DNA of 64,000 nucleotides from Sphingomonas sp. R647 (GCF_020177055.1 NZ_JAIQXT010000004.1:434001-498000), one strand, 5' to 3'; counted from the first letter of the stretch, positions 32,619 through 42,079 are shown. Notes: generated by a model from the sequence alone, not told the origin. A program made the numbers and translations.

Positions 32619-34913
32619 ATGAGGGCAAGTCTTCTGGCGACCGCGTGTGCGGTTGCGGTGTTCACGGTTCCGATGTCCGCTGCGGCGCAGGACACCCCGG
32701 CGCGCGACGAGACGACCGCCGACAGCGCCCAGGAAGTGGTGGTCACCGCCACCCGCCGCGCCGAGCGCATCCAGGACGTCCCGCTCAGCATCAGCGCCTT
32801 CCAGCAGGAAGAGCTGACCGAGAAGGGAATCGTCGGGTTCGAGGGGATTGCCCGCGAAACGCCGGGCGTCGTGCTCAACCGCCCGACCCAGAATTTCAAC
32901 AACTTCACCGCGCGCGGCATCGCGACCAACGGCTATAACGCTAACCTGCAAAGCTCGGTCGCGGTCTATGTCGATGAGCTGCCGATCTCGACGATCGGCA
33001 ACACCACCGTGGTCGATCCGACCCTGTTCGACGTCGAGCGCGTCGAATTCCTGCGCGGGCCGCAGGGGACGTTGTTCGGTTCCGGATCGCTGTCTGGCGC
33101 AATGCGCATCCTGACCAAGAACCCCAATCTCAGCTCCTTCGATATGGCCGGCCAGGTCGATCTCGGCCTGACCGGATCGGACAGCCTGCGCCAGCGCTAC
33201 AATGTGATGGTCAACCTCCCGATCGTCAGCGACACGCTCGCGGTGCGCGCGGTCGGCTTTTACCGCAACGAAGACGGCTATCTCGACAATGTCGGTACCG
33301 GCGTCGAGAATTCGAACAAGCTGGTCAATTGGGGCGGGCGCGTCATCGCGCTGTGGAAGCCCAATGACCGGCTGTCGGTGCGCGTGATGGCGTCCTATGA
33401 GGACAGCGATCCCAAGGACAGCTCCCTCACCAGTCCGTCGCTGGGTCGCGAAAAGCGCGTGTCGGACCAGCCCGACCGCTTCACCGGCAAGCAGACGATC
33501 ATCAACGGCACGGTCGAATATGAATTCGACTTCGCCCGGCTGACCAGCTCGTCGACCTATTCGGATTTCGACCAGAAATTCTATGTCGACCTTGCGGGCA
33601 CCTTCGCGCCCGGCTCCTTCCCCGGCGCACCGATCGCATTCGGGCTCGACGCCGACGCCTATGACAAGGTGTTCGTGCAGGAGACGCGGCTGGTCTCCTC
33701 GCTCGACGGCCCATTCGAATTCACCATCGGCGGCTTCTATATGAACCGCCGCCGCGACGTGGACTATTTCTATCGGTCCAACCCGCAGTTCCTAGCGGCG
33801 CGCGGCATCACCGGGCTGCCCGATCAATATTATCAAAAGCTCTACACCTATTCGAAGAGCGACGAACTCGCCGGGTTCGGTGAGATCACCTACCGCTTCT
33901 CGCCAAAGTTCTGGCTGACTGGCGGCATGCGCTATGGCCGCACCTCGGCTCAGGCATTCACCGAGGCGGGCGGCTATCTCGCGACGGCAGGCGGCTTCAA
34001 CTATTTCACCTATGCGCTCTTTGGCATCCCGGTGAATTTCGGGCCGAGCAGCCTGGTCCCCTATGCTGCCGCCACCGGCGTCAAGGCGACCGGCTCGGCC
34101 CCGTCATGGAAGGCCAGCGCGACGTGGAAGCCGAGCGAGGCGATTACCACCTACGCCACCTTCTCGACGGGCTTCCGCGCGCCGGTCGTCAACGCGATCC
34201 GGGGCGCCAACCCCACGCTGGGCGGCGTGGTCATCCCCGACGGCGCGGAATCGGACGATCTGAAAAGCTATGAGATTGGCGCGAAGGCACGGTTTCTCAA
34301 CGGCCTCGTCACGATCAATGCTGCGGCCTATCTGATCGACTGGAGCAACATCCAGGCGCAGGCAAACCGTTCGACCGACTCGGTTCAGTTTGCCACCAAC
34401 ATCGGTGCCGCGCGCAGCAAGGGCTTCGAGCTCGAGATGGGCGTCATCCCGGCCAAGGATGTATTCCTGGGTCTCAACGTCGCCTATAACGACTCCAAGA
34501 TTACCAAGCTGTCGGCCACAGAGGCGGCGATCTCCGGCGCGGTGCTCGGACATCGCCTGTCTGCCCCGCGGCTTCAGGGCGCGGCGTACATCTCCTACGG
34601 CTTCGACCTTGGCGCTACGGCGCGCGGCACCTTCGCGGTCAACGCGCAATATGTGGGATCGTACAACAGCTCGTTCCCCAACACGCCGGGCAACCCGAAC
34701 CTGCGCCTGTCGACCTTCGGCCAGACCGACGAATATGTGAACGTGAACCTCAATCTCGGGGTCAAGAAGGGGTCGCTCTCGGCCGCGCTCTATCTTGAGA
34801 ACGTGTTCGACGATCACTCGATCACCTATATCCACCCCGAGGCGTTCCTGGTGAGCCGCTTCGGCACGCTGCGCCCACGTACCGTGGGGATCCGTCTTGG
34901 CTACGGCCTCTGA
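32619..34913 (+). CDS. TonB-dependent outer-membrane receptor
   Basis: A 764-residue receptor. A signal peptide (to about residue 24, AAAQ) is followed by a TonB-box-like stretch (AQEVVVTATRR), a plug domain (IQDVPLSISAFQ to RVEFLRGPQGTLFGSGS), then a 22-strand barrel ending with an aromatic last strand (YGL at the C-terminus). The start is set at 32619 because it gives a clean signal peptide after GAGGAGAGGTAAGG. It resembles catabolic receptors of sphingomonads rather than siderophore receptors. Followed by MFS, esterase and CoA ligase genes, which suggests uptake of an ester or acid. Confidence 0.95.
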   Translation: MRASLLATACAVAVFTVPMSAAAQDTPARDETTADSAQEVVVTATRRAERIQDVPLSISAFQQEELTEKGIVGFEGIARETPGVVLNRPTQNFNNFTARGIATNGYNANLQSSVAVYVDELPISTIGNTTVVDPTLFDVERVEFLRGPQGTLFGSGSLSGAMRILTKNPNLSSFDMAGQVDLGLTGSDSLRQRYNVMVNLPIVSDTLAVRAVGFYRNEDGYLDNVGTGVENSNKLVNWGGRVIALWKPNDRLSVRVMASYEDSDPKDSSLTSPSLGREKRVSDQPDRFTGKQTIINGTVEYEFDFARLTSSSTYSDFDQKFYVDLAGTFAPGSFPGAPIAFGLDADAYDKVFVQETRLVSSLDGPFEFTIGGFYMNRRRDVDYFYRSNPQFLAARGITGLPDQYYQKLYTYSKSDELAGFGEITYRFSPKFWLTGGMRYGRTSAQAFTEAGGYLATAGGFNYFTYALFGIPVNFGPSSLVPYAAATGVKATGSAPSWKASATWKPSEAITTYATFSTGFRAPVVNAIRGANPTLGGVVIPDGAESDDLKSYEIGAKARFLNGLVTINAAAYLIDWSNIQAQANRSTDSVQFATNIGAARSKGFELEMGVIPAKDVFLGLNVAYNDSKITKLSATEAAISGAVLGHRLSAPRLQGAAYISYGFDLGATARGTFAVNAQYVGSYNSSFPNTPGNPNLRLSTFGQTDEYVNVNLNLGVKKGSLSAALYLENVFDDHSITYIHPEAFLVSRFGTLRPRTVGIRLGYGL

Positions 34914-34917
34914 TGCG

Positions 34918-36204
34918 ATGACGGCCGGCGGCAACGCCGGCCGTCCGTCACCTGCGAACCGGCCCTGGTTCGTGCTGGTCACGCTCACCTTCGTCTACAT
35001 CCTCAACTTCCTCGACCGGCAGCTGATCGGCATTCTCGCCAAGCCGATTCAGGATTCGCTGGGGGTCAGCGACACGCAGCTTGGCCTGATCGGCGGCCTC
35101 TATTTCGCGATGTTCTATTGCTTCATCGCGATCCCCGTCGGCTGGTTCGCCGACCGCACCAGCCGCGTCGGCGTGCTCAGCCTCGCCTGCGCGATCTGGA
35201 GCGGCGCGACCGTCGCGTGCGGTATGGCGGCCAATTATACCCAGCTGGTGATCGCGCGCATGACCGTCGGGTTCGGCGAGGCGGGCGGCGTGCCGCCATC
35301 CTATGCGATCATCACCGATACCTATCCGCCCGGCAAGCGCGCCGCTGCGCTCGGTATCTTCAATCTTGGTCCCGCGATCGGTGCAGCAGCAGGAGTCGCG
35401 TTCGGCGCGGCGATCGCCGAACAGTATGGCTGGCGGCTGCCCTTCATCATCGTCGGCGTGGTCGGCGTGGTCACCGCGCTGTTCGTATGGCTGACGATCC
35501 GGGAGCCGCAAAAGGGCGCGATGGACGGCGCACGCGCGGCGGGCGCGTCGGACAAGGCGCCGTTCTGGCCCACCGTTGGCGCATTCCTGTCCAACCCCGT
35601 GCTGATGCTCGCGGCGCTAGGCAGCGGCGCGACCCAGTTCGTCACTTACGGCCTCGGCAATTTCGCGGTCCTCTATCTGATGCGCGAAAAGGGCATGGTG
35701 CTCGGCGATGTCGCGGTCTGGTACGCGCTCGTCCTGCTGATCGGCATGGGCGGCGGCATGGTCATTTCCGGCCGGGTGATCGACGCGATGACGCGCACGG
35801 CGCGCAGCGGCTATGCGGTCGCCCCTGCGGTATCGCTCGCCATCGCAATGCCCTTTTACATCGGCTTTGTCTGGGCGCCGAGCTGGCCGCTTGCACTGGC
35901 GCTGCTCGCGGTGGTGATGGTGTTCAACTATTTCTACCTCTCGGCCTCGGTCGCGTTGGTGCAGGAAGAGGTGAAGCCCAATCAGCGCGTGCTGTCGGGT
36001 GCGTTGCTGCTGCTGATCATGAACTTCATCGGCCTTGGCCTCGGCCCGACCTGGGTCGGCTTTGCCAGCGATTGGTTCAAGGCGCAGGGCGATACGCAGA
36101 GCCTGCAGAGCGCGCTCTACACGCTCACGCCCTTTTACCTGATCGCGATCGGCCTGTTCGTCGCGCTCGCCCGACGGCTCAAGCGCGAAGGGGCGGCGGC
36201 ATGA
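34918..36204 (+). CDS. MFS transporter (spinster-like)
   Basis: A 428-residue 12-helix transporter of the major facilitator family. Between TM2 and TM3 is the motif-A variant GWFADRTSRVGVLS; LDRQLIGILAKPIQDSLG in TM1-loop is typical of the spinster/hexuronate-like clade. Probably imports or exports the substrate handled by the following esterase. A TTG at 34897 is the frame's first start; ATG at 34918, just after the receptor stop, is preferred. The stop overlaps the esterase start by ATGA. Confidence 0.92.
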   Translation: MTAGGNAGRPSPANRPWFVLVTLTFVYILNFLDRQLIGILAKPIQDSLGVSDTQLGLIGGLYFAMFYCFIAIPVGWFADRTSRVGVLSLACAIWSGATVACGMAANYTQLVIARMTVGFGEAGGVPPSYAIITDTYPPGKRAAALGIFNLGPAIGAAAGVAFGAAIAEQYGWRLPFIIVGVVGVVTALFVWLTIREPQKGAMDGARAAGASDKAPFWPTVGAFLSNPVLMLAALGSGATQFVTYGLGNFAVLYLMREKGMVLGDVAVWYALVLLIGMGGGMVISGRVIDAMTRTARSGYAVAPAVSLAIAMPFYIGFVWAPSWPLALALLAVVMVFNYFYLSASVALVQEEVKPNQRVLSGALLLLIMNFIGLGLGPTWVGFASDWFKAQGDTQSLQSALYTLTPFYLIAIGLFVALARRLKREGAAA

Positions 36205-37823
36205 AGTGGCTGATCACGCTCCTCGCGCTCGCGCTGGGCAGCCCCGCGCTCGCCCAGTCGCCGCAGGTCACCCCTCCGGCCGGGACGGTCGAGGGCGTGC
36301 AGCAGGGCGGCGTCCGCATCTTTCGCGGCATCCCCTATGCACAAGCCCCGGTCGGCGCGCTGCGCTGGAAGCCGCCGGTCGCTGCCGCAGACTGGCAGGG
36401 GGTGCGCAAGGCGACCGCGTTCGGCCCCGCCTGCGTTCAGCCGCGCAACCGCAACGCCGGCATCTACACCAACCCGCTCGACACGGTCAGCGAGGATTGC
36501 CTGACGCTCAACATCTGGTCGCCTCCGGGGGCCAAGGATCTGCCCGTGTTCGTGTGGATCCACGGCGGCGCGCTGGTCGCGGGCTATAGCCACGAAACCA
36601 TGTATGACGGCGCGCGACTGGCACAGCGCGGCAATATGATAGTCGTGTCGATCAACTACCGGCTCGGTATCCTTGGCTATCTGGCGCATCCCGAACTGAG
36701 CGCGGAATCGCCCGACGGCGTTTCGGGCAATTACGGCCTGCTCGACCAGATCGCGGCGCTGAAATGGGTCCAGCGCAACATCGCGGCGTTCGGCGGCGAT
36801 GCCGGCAACGTGACCATCGCGGGCGAATCCGCCGGGGCGCTCAGCGTGATGTACCTGATGGCCAGCCCGCGCGCGCGCGGCCTGTTCCACAAGGCGGTGG
36901 CGCAAAGCGCCTACATGATCACCACGCCCGAGTTGAAACAGGGCAAGCACGGCCTGCCCTCGGCTGAAGCGGCGGGCAGCCATATCATGGCCGCAGTCGG
37001 AGCCAGCAATGTCGCCGGACTGCGCGCAATGGACGCCGAGAAGCTGACGGTCGATGCGGCGACCAAGGGCTATGGCCCCTGGGCAACTGTCGACGGTACG
37101 ACCCTGACGCGCCAGCTCGTCGCGACCTGGGACCATGGCGAACAGGCCAAGGTGCCGGTGCTCGCCGGGTTCAATTCGGGCGAGATCCGCTCGCTCCCCG
37201 TCCTGCTCCCGCCCGCACCCGCCAATGCCGAGGCGTATGAGGCGGCGATCCGCGCGCGCTATGGCGACCTCGCCAACCCGTTCCTGCGGCTCTATCCGGC
37301 GAGCAACATCAAGGAAGCGATGCTCGCGACCACGCGCGACGCGCTCTACGGCTGGACCTCCACCCGGCTCGCGATCGGCCAGACTGCGATCGGGCAAAGC
37401 GCCTATCTTTACCTGTTCGATCACGGCTACCCCGCTGCGGCGGAGTATGGCCTGCACGCCTTCCACGCCGCCGAAATCCCCTATGTCTTCGGCACCGCCA
37501 GCCGCACGCCGCCCTATTGGCCGAAGGTCCCCGATGACGTGACCAACCGCCGCCTGTCGGACGCGATGCTGGGCTATTGGGCGAGCTTCGCGCGCTCGGG
37601 CACGCCGGTCGCGGACGGGCAGCCGGCATGGGAAGCCTATGGCAAGGCCGCCAATTACATGGCGTTCGCGGGCAAGCCGCTTCCCGGCACGCGGCTGATG
37701 CCGGGCATGTTCGCGCTGCACGAAGCGGCGGTGTGTCGCCGCCGCGCGGCGGGCGACCAGCCATGGAACTGGAACACCGGCGTCGCCTCGCCGGTCCTCA
37801 ACAAGGCGACGGGTTGCCGATGA
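36201..37823 (+). CDS. Carboxylesterase family B (secreted)
   Basis: A 540-residue type B carboxylesterase with a signal peptide (MKWLITLLALALGSPALAQ). The nucleophile elbow GESAGAL holds Ser near residue 213; the oxyanion motif is HGGALVAG; the catalytic His is in FHAAEIPYVFG near 420. Hydrolyses an ester in the periplasm or outer membrane. The start at 36201 is fixed by the ATGA overlap with the MFS gene; the in-frame extension to 35118 is an artefact. The stop overlaps the ligase start. Confidence 0.93.
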   Translation: MKWLITLLALALGSPALAQSPQVTPPAGTVEGVQQGGVRIFRGIPYAQAPVGALRWKPPVAAADWQGVRKATAFGPACVQPRNRNAGIYTNPLDTVSEDCLTLNIWSPPGAKDLPVFVWIHGGALVAGYSHETMYDGARLAQRGNMIVVSINYRLGILGYLAHPELSAESPDGVSGNYGLLDQIAALKWVQRNIAAFGGDAGNVTIAGESAGALSVMYLMASPRARGLFHKAVAQSAYMITTPELKQGKHGLPSAEAAGSHIMAAVGASNVAGLRAMDAEKLTVDAATKGYGPWATVDGTTLTRQLVATWDHGEQAKVPVLAGFNSGEIRSLPVLLPPAPANAEAYEAAIRARYGDLANPFLRLYPASNIKEAMLATTRDALYGWTSTRLAIGQTAIGQSAYLYLFDHGYPAAAEYGLHAFHAAEIPYVFGTASRTPPYWPKVPDDVTNRRLSDAMLGYWASFARSGTPVADGQPAWEAYGKAANYMAFAGKPLPGTRLMPGMFALHEAAVCRRRAAGDQPWNWNTGVASPVLNKATGCR

Positions 37824-39400
37824 TCGACGGAAGCATGCAGGATTATCCGCTGACGCTGGACAAGTTCCTGCACCACGCCGCCAAATGGCACGCCGATGCC
37901 GACGTGATCACCGCGCGTGAAGGCGGCGGGATCGACCGGATCGGCTATGCTGGGCTGCGCGACCGCGCGCTCGCCATCTCGTCGCTGCTCGCCGGCTTCG
38001 GGGTGCGACAGGGCGCGCGCGTCGCGACGCTGGCGTGGAACAGCCAGGCGCATGTCGAGGCGTGGTACGCGATCATGGGCATGGGCGCGGTGTGCCACAC
38101 GCTCAACCCGCGCCTGACCGCGCAGCAGCTCGCCGACATGGTGGTGCAGTCGGGGGCGAAGCTACTGATCGTCAGCGCCGACCTCCAGCCGCTCGCCCGC
38201 GCAATCGTCGAGCGGGTGCCGGGCGTGTCGCTGATGCTGGTGATCGACGGTGCAGCCGATGCTGAGTCAGCGACATGCGCCGTCACCGCGCTGGAGCCGC
38301 TGATCGCAACCGCGCCCGGCGGAGCGGTGTGGGGCGCCTTCCCCGAAACCGCCCCGTGCGGCCTGTGCTTCACCTCCGGCACCACCGGCGCGCCCAAGGG
38401 CGTAACCTACACCCACCGCGCCAGCTTCCTCCACACGCTGCGCTGCCTGCAGGCCGATGTCATGGCGATCCGCGCCAGCGACAGCGTGCTGGTGGTCGTG
38501 CCGATGTTCCACGCCAATGCCTGGGGCCTGCCCTTCGCGCTCCCCGCAGCGGGCGGGCGGCTGGTGCTCCCCGGACGCCATACCGACGGGGCAAGCCTCG
38601 CCCGGCTGATCGCGAGGGCGGAGGTCACTGTTGGTGTCGCAGTGCCCACCGTGTGGTTGGGCGTCGCCGAGCATCTCGAGGCGACCGGTGAAACCCTGCC
38701 GAGCCTTCAGCGGATCATCGTCGGCGGTTCCCCGCTCGCGCCCGCACTGATGGAGCGGATCGAACGCGTGCTCGGCGTCACCGTGCAGACCAGCTGGGGG
38801 ATGACCGAATTGTCGCCCTCCGGCACCGTCGCCCCGCCGCACGATCCGCAGCGGACGGCTGCGGTCTCCGGGCGTCCCGCGATCGGTGTCGACCTGCTGC
38901 TGACCGATGCGGACGGCGCACCGCTGCCGCAACAGCGCGAGACCGAGGGCCATTTGCGCGTGCGTGGTGCGGCGGTGGTCGATCGCTATTTCGGCCATGA
39001 CGCACCCGCGACCGACGCCGAGGGTTGGTTCGCGACCGGCGACCTTGCGCGCATCGACGCACAGGGCAACCTCATCATCACTGGCCGCGCCAAGGATCTG
39101 ATCAAGTCCGGCGGCGAGTGGATCAACCCGGCGGAGATCGAGGCGGTGGTCGGCGCGCTGCCGCAGGTATCGCTCGCCGCGGTGATCGGCCGCCAGGACG
39201 CGAAATGGGGCGAACGCCCGCTGCTGCTGGTCGAGATGCAGGACGATGCGCTCAGCGATGACGAACTGCTCGCGCCCTTGCGCGGCCGCGTCGCATCGTG
39301 GTGGATTCCCGACGCAATCGTCCGCCTTCCCGCGATGCCGCTCGCCCCGACCGGCAAAATCGACAAGAATAGCTTGCGGTCTCAATATGGAAGCGCTTGA
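37820..39400 (+). CDS. AMP-dependent acyl-CoA synthetase
   Basis: A 526-residue adenylate-forming ligase that activates a carboxylic acid to its CoA thioester. The motifs are in order: TSGTTGAPKG (A3, P-loop, near residue 185), TSWGMTE (A5), YFGHD...GWFATGDLA (A7), RAKDLIKSGGEWI (A8), PTGKIDK (A10). The fatty-acyl/long-chain ligase clade is likely, but the acid is unknown. Start 37820 (MIDGSMQDYPLTL) is set by the ATGA overlap. Together with the esterase it would convert an ester to an acyl-CoA. Confidence 0.95.
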   Translation: MIDGSMQDYPLTLDKFLHHAAKWHADADVITAREGGGIDRIGYAGLRDRALAISSLLAGFGVRQGARVATLAWNSQAHVEAWYAIMGMGAVCHTLNPRLTAQQLADMVVQSGAKLLIVSADLQPLARAIVERVPGVSLMLVIDGAADAESATCAVTALEPLIATAPGGAVWGAFPETAPCGLCFTSGTTGAPKGVTYTHRASFLHTLRCLQADVMAIRASDSVLVVVPMFHANAWGLPFALPAAGGRLVLPGRHTDGASLARLIARAEVTVGVAVPTVWLGVAEHLEATGETLPSLQRIIVGGSPLAPALMERIERVLGVTVQTSWGMTELSPSGTVAPPHDPQRTAAVSGRPAIGVDLLLTDADGAPLPQQRETEGHLRVRGAAVVDRYFGHDAPATDAEGWFATGDLARIDAQGNLIITGRAKDLIKSGGEWINPAEIEAVVGALPQVSLAAVIGRQDAKWGERPLLLVEMQDDALSDDELLAPLRGRVASWWIPDAIVRLPAMPLAPTGKIDKNSLRSQYGSA

Positions 39401-40172
39401 GACCTTGTTCGACCCGGTGTGCGGCGATGCGATCGCGTCCGGGCAACAGGGGAATGAACGCCCAGTGCCAGAACAGACGTCCGAAAAGCCCAAACCCCGC
39501 CGCCGCTCGACCAAGGCCGAGCAGCGCGCGGAGATGATGGAGCAGATGCTCGACGAGGCGGAATATCTGTTCTCGAAGCACGGGCTGCACGGCGTGACGC
39601 TCAAGGACGTCGCCAAGCGCGTTGGCGTCCACCACACGCTGCTCAACTATTATTTCGAGGACAAGAAGAAGCTGTTCGACGCGGTCTTCGCCCGCCGCGC
39701 GGTGGTGACCAGCGAACGCCGGCTGAAAGCCCTCAACGATTACGATGCCGCAACCGGTGGCAAGCCAACGCTGGAAGGCGCGCTCCACGCGTTCCTCGAC
39801 ACCGATCTCGATCTGTATATCGAGGGGGGCGAGGGCTGGAAGAATTACGGCGCGCTCGGCGCCCTCGTCGCGAACACGCCCGAATGGGGCGCCGACCTGA
39901 TGGACGCGCATTTCGACCCCGTCGTGCTGCGCCTGATCGAACTGCTCAAAAAGGCGCTGCCCGATTGCGCGGAAGAGGACATTTTCTGGGGCTATCACTT
40001 CGTCACCGGCGCGCTGATGGTCACGCTGGCGCGCACCGGGCGCATCGACAAGCTTTCGGGCGGACTGTGCCGGTCTAACGACTTCGCGGCGATCAAGGAC
40101 CGCATGGCCGTGTTCATGGCTGCGGGCTTCCGCCAGATCTGCGATCACGGCGTGCGCGGCCGGCCCGACTAG
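39387..40172 (+). CDS. TetR family transcriptional regulator
   Basis: A 261-residue TetR protein. A basic linker is followed by a helix-turn-helix (about 65-90: HGVTLKDVAKRVGVHHTLLN then YYFEDKKKLF), and a ligand-binding C-terminal domain of about 170 residues follows. The start at 39387 overlaps the ligase end by 14 bases; GTG at 39466 is another possible start and would remove a non-conserved N-tail. Likely represses the surrounding catabolic genes and is relieved by an acyl-CoA or related ligand. The two palindromes at 32520 and 40210 are the candidate operators. Confidence 0.93.
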   Translation: MEALETLFDPVCGDAIASGQQGNERPVPEQTSEKPKPRRRSTKAEQRAEMMEQMLDEAEYLFSKHGLHGVTLKDVAKRVGVHHTLLNYYFEDKKKLFDAVFARRAVVTSERRLKALNDYDAATGGKPTLEGALHAFLDTDLDLYIEGGEGWKNYGALGALVANTPEWGADLMDAHFDPVVLRLIELLKKALPDCAEEDIFWGYHFVTGALMVTLARTGRIDKLSGGLCRSNDFAAIKDRMAVFMAAGFRQICDHGVRGRPD

Positions 40173-40209
40173 CGGGGCCGCGCCATATAGCCTAACCACA
40201 TTAAAGACA

Positions 40210-40229
40210 TTCACTCACGCGTTAGCGAA
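40210..40229. promoter_or_regulatory. Palindromic operator 2 (candidate TetR site) upstream of the SDR
   Basis: TTCACTCACGCGTTAGCGAA: palindromic at 8 of 10 arm positions, extended by A..T on each side (40209-40230). It lies 18 bases before the SDR start at 40248, where a bound repressor would block transcription or initiation. It shares 15 of 20 positions with operator 1. Confidence 0.55.
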
Positions 40230-40247
40230 TTTATGGGAGATCATTTG

Positions 40248-41141
40248 ATGTCGCTCGAAGGACGGATTGCAATCGTCACCGGTGCAGGCGGTGGCCTCGG
40301 CCGCGCACACGCGCTGTATCTTGCCGGCAAGGGTGCGCGCGTGGTCGTCAACGACCTCAGCGACGAAGCGGCTCAGCGCGTTGCTGCCGAAATCGGGACA
40401 CAGGGCGGCAAGGCGCTGGCTCTGGCCGGATCGGTCACCGATGAATGGGCGGTCTCCAACATCGTCGCCTCGACGATGGACGCGTGGGGCCGGGTCGATA
40501 TCCTCGTCAACAATGCCGGCATCCTGCGCGACAAGAGCTTCGCCAAGATGAGCATGGACGAATTCCGCCTCGTCGTGGACGTCCACCTGATGGGCGCCGC
40601 CATCGCCAGCAAGGCGGTGTGGGAGATCATGCGCGGGCAAGGTTATGGCCGCATCGTCATGACCACCTCGTCCTCCGGGCTCTACGGCAATTTCGGTCAG
40701 GCGAACTATGGTGCTGCCAAGATGGCGCTGGTCGGCCTGATGCAGACGCTCGCGATCGAGGGCGAGAAATACGGCATCCGCGTCAATTGCCTCGCCCCGA
40801 CCGCGGCGACGGGGATGACCGAAGGCGTGCTATCGGAAGCGAGCCTCGCCGCGCTCGACCCCGCATTGGTCAGCCCCGGCCTGCTCGCACTGGTGGGTGC
40901 GGACGCGCCGACCCGCGCGATCCTGTGCGCCGGTGCCGGGCATTTCGCGACCGCCAATGTGACGCTGACCGACGGCATCCAGATCGGCGGCAGCGCGGAT
41001 GCGGGCGAACGGCTTGCCGCGCACTGGGCGCAAGCGGCGGATCGCACGGGCGAGATCGTCCCGGCCTATGGCTTCACTCAGGCCGAGCGTGAGCTGGAAG
41101 CCGCCGGGGTCAACGCGCCAGCGGTCGCGATCGCGCGCTGA
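40248..41141 (+). CDS. SDR family oxidoreductase (HSD17B4/3-hydroxyacyl-CoA dehydrogenase type)
   Basis: A 297-residue classical SDR: GAGGGLGR (near residue 14) for NAD(H), NNAG near 92, catalytic Ser near 142 and YGAAK (Tyr about 157, Lys about 161). The fold and the VVVNDLSDE stretch match the (R)-specific hydroxyacyl-CoA dehydrogenase domain of multifunctional enzyme 2. It would oxidise the hydroxyacyl-CoA made after CoA activation. The start at 40248 (MSLEGRIAIV) is preferred over the upstream ATG at 40233, since GGGAGA precedes it. Its own operator-like site suggests it is a separate unit of the same regulon. Confidence 0.9.
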   Translation: MSLEGRIAIVTGAGGGLGRAHALYLAGKGARVVVNDLSDEAAQRVAAEIGTQGGKALALAGSVTDEWAVSNIVASTMDAWGRVDILVNNAGILRDKSFAKMSMDEFRLVVDVHLMGAAIASKAVWEIMRGQGYGRIVMTTSSSGLYGNFGQANYGAAKMALVGLMQTLAIEGEKYGIRVNCLAPTAATGMTEGVLSEASLAALDPALVSPGLLALVGADAPTRAILCAGAGHFATANVTLTDGIQIGGSADAGERLAAHWAQAADRTGEIVPAYGFTQAERELEAAGVNAPAVAIAR

Positions 41142-41142
41142 A

Positions 41143-41158
41143 TCGGCGGTCTCGCCGA
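41143..41158 (+). terminator. Short hairpin after the SDR gene
   Basis: TCGGCG-GTCT-CGCCGA, a perfect 6-bp stem directly after the stop, without a clear T-run. A weak terminator or mRNA end is possible. Confidence 0.35.
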
Positions 41159-41267
41159 CCCCGGATAGCGCCTGATTGATCCAGCCAGGAAGCGCCGTTC
41201 CGCACCCGATGTCCCGCCCACCGCCCCACGCCGCCTGTGCGATCGGGGCGGGGGAGGGGCGCTTTGG

Positions 41268-41396
41268 TCACCCCTTGATCGTCACCATCGCGACCGGCTT
41301 GTCCTTGGTCGTGGGGTTGGATGCGTTGCCCTTGGGCGGCTTTTCCGCCTTGGGTTTGCGGACTTCGCGGTTCGACTTCTTCTGGCTCTTGGCCAT
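41268..41396 (-). CDS. 42-residue Lys-rich conserved small protein
   Basis: A very short reading frame with strong coding signs: ATG after GAAGGAACAG at correct spacing, and a basic, disordered protein opening MAKSQKKSNREVRKPK and ending in MVTIKG. The composition (about a quarter Lys) suggests nucleic-acid binding. I recall similar short proteins in sphingomonads but cannot name a function. Only 88 bases separate it from the lipoprotein gene downstream, which lies on the same strand. Confidence 0.6.
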   Translation of the reverse strand: MAKSQKKSNREVRKPKAEKPPKGNASNPTTKDKPVAMVTIKG

Positions 41397-41484
41397 GACC
41401 TGTTCCTTCGCGGGCATAGCGCCCGGAGGACAGCCTAGGCGCTGTGCCGCTCGCTGGCTTGCGAATTCGCGTTGCGCGCCGGGG

Positions 41485-42018
41485 TCAGTGGATCGCGCGC
41501 TCGGTCAGCAGCGTCGCCTTGCCGTCGGCCCATGCGATCTCCATCGCGGGGTCCTTGGGCTTTCCGGGAGCGAACAGCTCATACAGGATCCGCCCGTCCT
41601 CGACCTGTCGGCTCTCGATCACGCGTTCGGGCGTAAAGGCGTCGGCGGTGGCTGCGGCGGCGGCGCGGACCGGGGCGGGGGCCGCTTCCCATGCGATGTC
41701 GCGCTGCACCTCGACCGCCTTCAGCGACCCGTCGGGCTGGAGCAGCATGTCGATCTCGACCTCGCTGCCGTCCGGCCGCGTGCCTTCGACATCGTAATAA
41801 GTCCGCCCGTCGCGATCCTTGCGCTCGGCCTCCGCGATCCGCATTCCCGGCACGGTTGCCTCGGCCAGTTCCGCGACGCCAGCAGGCAACTCGGTCGCCG
41901 CGACGTTGGTGATCGCCGTTTCCGGCCCCTCGGCCAGCACGCCATTGGCGGGCGCGGCATCGTTGCTGGCAGGCGAGCATGCGGCCAGCGCAATCAGGGG
42001 CAAGATAAGGAAGCGCAT
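41485..42018 (-). CDS. Lipoprotein, function unknown
   Basis: A 177-residue predicted lipoprotein: MRFLILPLIALAAC gives a lipobox with Cys14, followed by an acidic/Ala-rich region and a beta-rich domain of about 120 residues (RTYYDVEGTRPDGSEVEIDM is a typical strand pair, in parts). The domain resembles PepSY/beta-sandwich folds found in periplasmic regulators, but I cannot assign it. The start at 42018 is chosen because a longer frame to 42156 adds unlikely residues. Confidence 0.7.
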   Translation of the reverse strand: MRFLILPLIALAACSPASNDAAPANGVLAEGPETAITNVAATELPAGVAELAEATVPGMRIAEAERKDRDGRTYYDVEGTRPDGSEVEIDMLLQPDGSLKAVEVQRDIAWEAAPAPVRAAAAATADAFTPERVIESRQVEDGRILYELFAPGKPKDPAMEIAWADGKATLLTERAIH

Positions 42019-42079
42019 CGCGTCACTCCGATAAATGTTACCGGTGTCATAGTGCGCCCCTCCGGCACCCGGCGCAAGG

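Noticed and set aside
35118..36200. Upstream in-frame extension of the carboxylesterase
   Set aside because: It runs through the MFS gene in another frame; the signal peptide at 36201 fixes the start.
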